Shown here piece by piece: positions 59,129-64,000 of a stretch of 64,000 bases of DNA (positions are counted from its first letter, which is position 1; every line of letters begins with the position of its first letter). The notes under the pieces are model-generated. The model was given only the letters and a program-made list of their open reading frames with translations. It was not told the DNA's origin and ran no database searches. The stretch comes from UMGS1668 sp035447605. Its GTDB lineage: Bacteria; Bacillota; Clostridia; Oscillospirales; Ruminococcaceae. The position numbers and the translations under genes were made by a program. The stretch covers positions 62,001 through 126,000 of the forward strand of contig DAOTHJ010000004.1 in NCBI GenBank assembly GCA_035447605.1. Direction: 5' to 3'.

Positions 59129-61294
59129 ATGGAGAAAAACACCGCCCTTCTGGCGAGGGAATTCGGCCAGAACCCCGTCTATGTGGAAAATATCGTGAAG
59201 TTGCTTGACGACGGCAACACCGTGCCTTTCATCGCGCGCTACCGCAAAGAGATGCACGGCACGATGGACGACCAGCTGATCCGCGCGATCGCCGACCGCC
59301 TTGAATACCTGCGGAACCTCGACAAGCGCAGGGAAGAGGTTCTCGCGGCAATCGAGGGGCAGGATAAGCTGACCGACGAACTTCGTGAAGCCGTCGCCGC
59401 CGCCGCAACGCTCGCCGCGCTCGAGGATATCTACCGTCCTTATAAGCAGAAACGCCGCACCCGCGCGACCATCGCCCGTGAAAAGGGCCTTGAGCCGCTG
59501 GCGGAACTGCTTTTTGCGCAGGAGATGGAATCCGGCGACCTCACCGCCCTTGCCGCAGAGTATATCAATGAGGAAAAGGGAGTTGCCTCGGCGGAGGAGG
59601 CTCTCGCCGGCGCCGCGGACATCCTCGCGGAGGATATCTCGGACGACGCGGAGATCCGGCGCGTCCTCAAGGATTTGATTTTGAAAAAAGGCTCTCTCGT
59701 CTCGAAGGCCGCAACGGAGGAGGATTCCGTCTACCGGCTCTATTACGACTTTTCCGAGCCGGTCGGCAAAGCGCAGAGCCACCGCGTACTCGCCATCAAC
59801 CGCGGCGAGAAGGAGAACTTCCTGAAGGCCGGCATCGAAATCGACCCGGCGCTTGCCTCGGCCGTCGTCCGGAACCACTGTGTCCGGCCGGGCAGCATCT
59901 CGAGCGACTTTGTCGCCGCCGCCGCGGAGGATGCCTATCGCCGGCTGATCTTTCCGTCGGTCGAGCGCGAGATTCGCGCCGCGCTGACGGATATGGCCTC
60001 CGAGCAGGCGATCCGGATGTTTGCCCTCAACCTGCGGCCCCTGCTGATGCAGCCGCCGGTCCGGAACCGGGTGACGATGGGCTTCGACCCCGCCTACCGC
60101 ACCGGCTGCAAAATCGCGGTCGTGGACGGCACCGGCAAGGTTCTCGAGACCAGCGTCGTCTATCCCACCCCGCCGCATAACGAAAAGGAAAAGGCAAGGC
60201 TCATCCTTACCAATATGATAAAGAAACACGGCGTCACGGCCATCGCGGTCGGAAACGGCACGGCCTCAAAGGAATCGGAGATCTTCCTCGCCGAGCTGAT
60301 CCGCGAACTGCCGGGCGTCGCCTACATGATGGTGAACGAAGCGGGCGCGTCGGTCTACTCGGCCTCAAAGCTCGGCGCCGAGGAATTCCCGGAATACGAC
60401 GTCTCCCTGCGTTCCGCCGTCTCGATCGCGCGGCGGCTTCAGGACCCGCTTGCGGAGCTTGTGAAGATCGATCCGCAGGCGATCGGCGTCGGGCAGTACC
60501 AGCACGACATGCCCCCGGCGCGGCTCAGCGAGGCGCTCGACGGCGTGGTTGAGGACTGCGTCAACGCGGTGGGCGCGGATCTCAATACGGCCTCGCCCTC
60601 TCTGCTGGCGAAAGTCGCCGGGCTCTCCGCCGCGGCCGCGAAGAATATCGTCGCCTACCGCGAGGAAAACGGCCCTTTCCCGGACCGCAGAACGCTCTTG
60701 AAGGTGCCGAAGATCGGCCCGAAGGCCTTTGAACAGTGCGCCGGATTCCTGCGCGTGCCCGGCGGAAAAAATATCCTCGACAACACCGGCGTCCACCCCG
60801 AATCCTACGCCGCGGCGGAGAAGCTGCTTGCCTTCTGCGGCTGCTCGCTGGTGGATGTCTCCGCCGGAGGGGCGGAAAGCCTCCGCAGCCGGGTGACGCT
60901 TGCCGGAGAGGAAAAAGCTTCGGCCTATGCCGGCGTGGGCGTGCCGACCCTGCGGGACATTGTGGACGACCTGATGAAGCCGGGCCGGGACCCGCGCGAC
61001 GAACTGCCGCCGACGATGCTGCGCACCGACGTGATGAGCATGGATGACCTCAAACCCGGCATGCTCATGCGCGGTACGGTGCGGAACGTCGTGGATTTTG
61101 GGGCATTTGTCGACATCGGCGTGCATCAGGACGGCCTCGTGCATGTCTCTGAGCTCTGCGACCATTTTGTCAAACATCCGTCGGATGCCGTCAAGGTCGG
61201 CGACGTGGTGGATACGGTCGTTCTCGGCGTCGACCCGCAGAAGAAACGCATCTCTCTGAGCATCCGGCAGGCGAAACAGACGCCAAAAGCCTGA
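59129..61294 (+). CDS. tex: Tex-family RNA-binding protein
   Basis: The product is 721 aa. An N-terminal helical region has VPFIARYRKEMHGTMDDQLI. An RNase H-like YqgF domain follows (MGFDPAYRTGCKIAVVDGTG), then a helix-hairpin-helix part (KVPKIGPKAFEQCAGFLR). An S1 domain lies at the C-terminus (GMLMRGTVRNVVDFGAFVDI). Tex is a transcription accessory protein that binds RNA and RNA polymerase. GAGGAG lies before the ATG. Confidence 0.95.
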   Translation: MEKNTALLAREFGQNPVYVENIVKLLDDGNTVPFIARYRKEMHGTMDDQLIRAIADRLEYLRNLDKRREEVLAAIEGQDKLTDELREAVAAAATLAALEDIYRPYKQKRRTRATIAREKGLEPLAELLFAQEMESGDLTALAAEYINEEKGVASAEEALAGAADILAEDISDDAEIRRVLKDLILKKGSLVSKAATEEDSVYRLYYDFSEPVGKAQSHRVLAINRGEKENFLKAGIEIDPALASAVVRNHCVRPGSISSDFVAAAAEDAYRRLIFPSVEREIRAALTDMASEQAIRMFALNLRPLLMQPPVRNRVTMGFDPAYRTGCKIAVVDGTGKVLETSVVYPTPPHNEKEKARLILTNMIKKHGVTAIAVGNGTASKESEIFLAELIRELPGVAYMMVNEAGASVYSASKLGAEEFPEYDVSLRSAVSIARRLQDPLAELVKIDPQAIGVGQYQHDMPPARLSEALDGVVEDCVNAVGADLNTASPSLLAKVAGLSAAAAKNIVAYREENGPFPDRRTLLKVPKIGPKAFEQCAGFLRVPGGKNILDNTGVHPESYAAAEKLLAFCGCSLVDVSAGGAESLRSRVTLAGEEKASAYAGVGVPTLRDIVDDLMKPGRDPRDELPPTMLRTDVMSMDDLKPGMLMRGTVRNVVDFGAFVDIGVHQDGLVHVSELCDHFVKHPSDAVKVGDVVDTVVLGVDPQKKRISLSIRQAKQTPKA

Positions 61295-61343
61295 AAAACG
61301 GGGCTCAAGCCTTCCGCCGAAAGCACCTGTATATACAAAATAA

Positions 61344-61378
61344 AGCCGGGATGCGAAACCTGCATCCCGGCTGTTTTT
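61344..61378 (+). terminator. Terminator of tex
   Basis: AGCCGGGATGC and GCATCCCGGCT (61344-61354 and 61362-61372) are followed by GTTTTTA. Confidence 0.92.
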
Positions 61379-61410
61379 ATATGGATTTTCGCTGTCTGAC
61401 CCGGCGATTT

Positions 61411-61788
61411 TCTGGTATAAATATGCCGAATCCTTCGGGATATGCTCCTGCGTGCGGATGATTCCGAGGCGCGGTCATTTCCGCTCGGCTGTCTCCATTT
61501 CCTGCGGCGCCAAACATTTTCAAAGGATCTCTCCGTTCGATGCGGCGACCTCCCGATACCAGTACGCCGAATCCTTCGGAATGCGCTCCTGCGTGCGGAT
61601 GATTCCGAGGCACGGTCGTTTCCGCTCGGCTGCCTCTATTTCCTGCGGCACCACATTTTTTAAAGGATCTCTCCGTTTGATGCGGCGACCTCCCGATACC
61701 AGTACGCCGAATCCTTCGGGATGCGCTCCTGCGTGCGGTAGTCGCAGTAGACGAGGCCAAAGCGTTCACGGAAGCCGCGCTCCCACTC
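61411..61788 (-). repeat. Three tandem copies of the GH1 gene 3' end
   Basis: The word GCCGAATCCTTCGG recurs at 61425, 61566 and 61706, a period of 140-141 bp. The last copy lies within the gene. The middle copy reproduces the stop region and about 25 final codons at over 90 percent identity, and the leftmost copy is truncated and more diverged. Spacers share CGGATGATTCCGAGG and TTTCCGCTCGGCTG. No other gene lies between 61295 and 61659. Confidence 0.9.
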
Positions 61789-63003
61789 AAAATTATCGGT
61801 GAAGCACCAGTGGTAGTAACCGCCCAGCGGCGCTCCGTCGGCCGCGGCTTTTCCGAGTTCGCGCAGGTACCGCGTCAGAAAGTCGATGCGGCCGGGGTCG
61901 TGCACCTTTCCGTCGAGGAAAATGCGGTCGTTGCAGGAGACGCCGTTTTCCGTAATGAAAACCGGCAGCCCCCAGCGCCGCCACGCGAACAGCGGCCCAT
62001 AATGCATTGTTTCCGGCACAATCGGCCAGCGCGTGCCGGTGCGCGGGAAGCCCTCATAGAACGGAATCTGCCGACCGGCGCGGTCCACATACTGCCCGTG
62101 GTAGATGTTGAGCCCAACGTAATCGAGCGGCTGCCGGATGATCTCCCAATCGCCCTCCGGGACGGAATCGCGGAATTTTTGGAGGAAATCGGGCGCCTCC
62201 TCCGGGTAATGCCCAAGAACGGCGCCGTCGAGGAACCAGGTATGCACCGAATTCCAGTCGGAAGGAGAAATGCGGAACGTGGCTTTCTCGGCCGCGGCGA
62301 GGTTCTCCGGATCGGCTTCGTCCGCCGGGCAGCAGATCTTTCCGGTCGAAGCGAGGCCGATCTTCGCGTCCGGGCAAAAGCGCCGGATCGCCCGCGCCGC
62401 AAGCCCGTGCGCGATCAGCTGATTGTGGTAGCAGACCGCCAGTTCCTCATCCGGCAGCCGAAGCCCCGGCGCGTTGGTGCCGGTTCCATAGCCGTAACCG
62501 ACGGCGCACTGCGGCTCGTTTACGGTCACCCAGAGCTTCACCCGCCCGGCAAACCGCTCCGCGACCGCCTCCGCAAAGGCGCCGAAGGCCTCCGCCGTCT
62601 TCCGGTTCCGCCAGCCGCCCTCCGCTTCCAATGCGGCGGGGAGATCCCAATGATAGAGCGTCACGCAGGGTTCAATCCCGGCGGCGAGCAGCGTATCGAC
62701 GACATCGGAATAGTAATCCAGCCCGGCGGGATTTTGCCTGCCGCGCCCCTCCGGAAAGACGCGCGTCCACGCGACGGAAAAGCGGTAGCTCTGAATGCCG
62801 AGCCGCGCCATCAGCAAAATATCCTCCCGGTATCTCCGGTAGCCGTCGCAGGCCGTATCGCCGGTGGAGCCGTCGTTGATGACGCCGGGCCTCCGGACAA
62901 AGTCGTCCCAGATGCTGCGACCCTTTCCGTCCGCGTCGACAGAGCCCTCGATCTGATAAGCCGCCGACGCCGCGCCCCAAAGAAATGATTCAGGGAATTT
63001 CAT
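61660..63003 (-). CDS. Family 1 glycoside hydrolase (beta-glucosidase type)
   Basis: The product is 447 aa, a normal GH1 length. E163 in TVNEP is the acid/base and E352 in ITENG the nucleophile. The opening FPESFLWGAASAAYQIEGSV is typical. The lack of 6-phospho-binding hallmarks that I can see favours a beta-glucosidase or beta-galactosidase over a 6-phospho form, but this is not certain. It precedes no transporter here; a PfkB sugar kinase lies upstream on the same strand. Confidence 0.94.
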   Translation of the reverse strand: MKFPESFLWGAASAAYQIEGSVDADGKGRSIWDDFVRRPGVINDGSTGDTACDGYRRYREDILLMARLGIQSYRFSVAWTRVFPEGRGRQNPAGLDYYSDVVDTLLAAGIEPCVTLYHWDLPAALEAEGGWRNRKTAEAFGAFAEAVAERFAGRVKLWVTVNEPQCAVGYGYGTGTNAPGLRLPDEELAVCYHNQLIAHGLAARAIRRFCPDAKIGLASTGKICCPADEADPENLAAAEKATFRISPSDWNSVHTWFLDGAVLGHYPEEAPDFLQKFRDSVPEGDWEIIRQPLDYVGLNIYHGQYVDRAGRQIPFYEGFPRTGTRWPIVPETMHYGPLFAWRRWGLPVFITENGVSCNDRIFLDGKVHDPGRIDFLTRYLRELGKAAADGAPLGGYYHWCFTDNFEWERGFRERFGLVYCDYRTQERIPKDSAYWYREVAASNGEIL

Positions 63004-63396
63004 CTTATCCTCCGTGTCAAATAGGAAATATGGATGCTAATGGGATAAATTTATACTATGGCTTATTTCCAGGCGGAATTCTCCCGCCAGTAGAAGCCGC
63101 TTCGGCCCACATCTGCGGCCCGTCAGGACGGTTTCGCATTCCTGCTGCGGTAAACTTCTTCAGGAAAAGCAAGGCGGAGTTCTTCTCTCCCATGGTCTTC
63201 ATCCGGCGGAAAGAGCGGCCTGTCAATCCGGCTTATATCCCGGCCGCGGCAAATCTTTCGATCTTTAAAAAAACGGCAGATGAAGTCCCTTTCTATCCCG
63301 CAATCTTGATCCGGCAGAAGAACCTCCGTTTTCTAAAAGGAGGCCTTTTCCGAAAGGGAAGACCGAACATCCCGCAAGCGGGAAGAAGAGCCGCGC
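63004..63396. other. Intergenic spacer without a recognised gene
   Basis: A 393-bp stretch between the GH1 gene and the kinase gene. Frames are open but no family, clear promoter or hairpin is seen. Degenerate words such as ATCCGGC(G/A)G-AAGA recur (near 63202 and 63309). Confidence 0.4.
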
Positions 63397-64000
63397 TCAG
63401 AGCTCCCGGATCCGGCGAAGCAGATCCTCTCTCACTTCCGGCACCGCGCCGAGCTGAGTGACGACATATTCGCTCAGCAGCACGCCGGCCTCCAGCGCCT
63501 GCCCGCCGCTCTTGCCGGACAGCAGGCTCCAGAGATACGCGGCGGAGAAACTGTCCCCCGCGCCGACCGCCGAGACCAGCTTGCCCGTCGGCTTCCGGGA
63601 AACCGTCCTCCCTCCATCCGGCAGCAGCTCCTCCGCGCCGTCCCGGTCGAGCGTGAGCACGATCCGCCGCAGATCCGGGTATTTCCCGAACAGCTCCCGA
63701 GGCGAATTCCCGGCCGTAAAGCCCAGCTCGCGAAAGATGCCCGCCTCCTCCCGGCTCGCTTTCAGCACGGAGGCATGTTCCAGACAGAATGCCAAGATCT
63801 CCCGGCTGTGGAATCCCGCGCGGATATTGACGTCGCAGAAAATCTCCTTGAAGGAATATTCGTTTATAATTCTACTTATTGTATTTCTTGAGACGGCGGA
63901 CCGCTGCGCGAGCGTCCCGAAACAAAGCGCATCGTAATGCCGCTTCGGAAGCTTTGGGAACGGGATCTCATCGTAGGCGACGTTTTTTGCCAGATCATAG
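63397..64000 (-). CDS. PfkB-family carbohydrate kinase (N-terminal part outside the window)
   Basis: At least 201 codons are present; the gene enters from the right edge. SAVGAGDSFSAAYLWSL is the PfkB signature with the catalytic Asp. FCDVNIRAGFHSREILAF and LKASREEAGIF match fructokinase-type members. Near 63850-63895 a short AT-rich stretch encodes SRNTISRIINEYSFKEI. It likely phosphorylates a hexose released by glycosidases such as the GH1 enzyme that follows after 393 bp. Confidence 0.9.
   Translation of the reverse strand, partial: YDLAKNVAYDEIPFPKLPKRHYDALCFGTLAQRSAVSRNTISRIINEYSFKEIFCDVNIRAGFHSREILAFCLEHASVLKASREEAGIFRELGFTAGNSPRELFGKYPDLRRIVLTLDRDGAEELLPDGGRTVSRKPTGKLVSAVGAGDSFSAAYLWSLLSGKSGGQALEAGVLLSEYVVTQLGAVPEVREDLLRRIREL

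Overview
The window reads as chromosome of a spore-forming, Gram-positive anaerobe of the Clostridia. Sporulation genes (spmA, spmB, spoIIID), an AbrB/SpoVT-type regulator, strong AGGAGG-like ribosome binding sites, lipobox lipoproteins, a complete Feo iron system and sugar-scavenging genes all fit. The DNA is G+C rich, and TTG and GTG start codons are frequent. A gut-type Oscillospiraceae-like organism is my best guess. The only assembly gap is a run of 100 N at 51905-52004, so this is a draft or metagenome scaffold. No phage, transposon, CRISPR array, rRNA operon or integrase was seen.

Layout: 1-6.0 kb holds a lipoprotein plus a truncated response regulator, an XRE regulator, a histidine phosphatase with a DUF975 membrane protein, and spmA-spmB. 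6.1-11.5 kb holds an AbrB-type regulator, a repeat block, alr-rimI, ilvB-ilvN and an AT-rich acetyltransferase. 11.5-16.3 kb holds nagB, an AEC transporter and a DUF4358 lipoprotein, four tRNAs (Gly, Arg, His, Gln), a HAD protein and comF. 16.3-24.3 kb is on the minus strand: a ClpE-like unfoldase, then recG, an ECF S component, a DUF5711-like protein, a CvpA-like protein and pgsA. 24.5-36.3 kb is a mixed stretch of regulators, small enzymes, a P1 peptidase, a broken DUF805 gene, a lyxose-isomerase-like enzyme, a radical SAM protein, malQ and tRNA-Leu. 36.5-43.6 kb has an AT-rich methyltransferase, a 12-helix LuxR-type regulator, a small LuxR protein with two lipoproteins and two zinc-ribbon proteins, and an HD-GYP protein. 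43.8-47.6 kb is the feo locus with a divergent DtxR-family regulator. 47.7-50.3 kb holds a DUF1836 regulator with hflK-hflC. 50.4-53.5 kb is an AmmeMemoRadiSam locus in which the A and B proteins are fused. The rest holds a lipoprotein, a flavodoxin, spoIIID, ade, tex, a GH1 glycosidase and a truncated PfkB kinase.

Two signals stand out. First, at several loci the end of a gene is copied into the neighbouring intergenic DNA as tandem, partly decayed repeats: the 3' ends of the DUF975 gene (4.5-4.9 kb), the LysR gene (25.4 kb), malQ (34.4-34.7 kb) and the GH1 gene (61.4-61.7 kb), and the 5' end of amrS (51.75-52.05 kb). The amrS copies repeat the ribosome binding site, start codon and first codons, and the assembly broke inside that array. 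Second, three near-perfect palindromes of the form GTTAGA-N4-TCTAAC flank the feo genes, most simply read as operators of the divergent DtxR-family regulator. The 37.7-42.1 kb block (membrane LuxR regulator with a long leader and no usual start codon, a stand-alone copy of its DNA-binding domain, two lipoproteins, two zinc-ribbon proteins) is the best candidate for an undescribed functional module.
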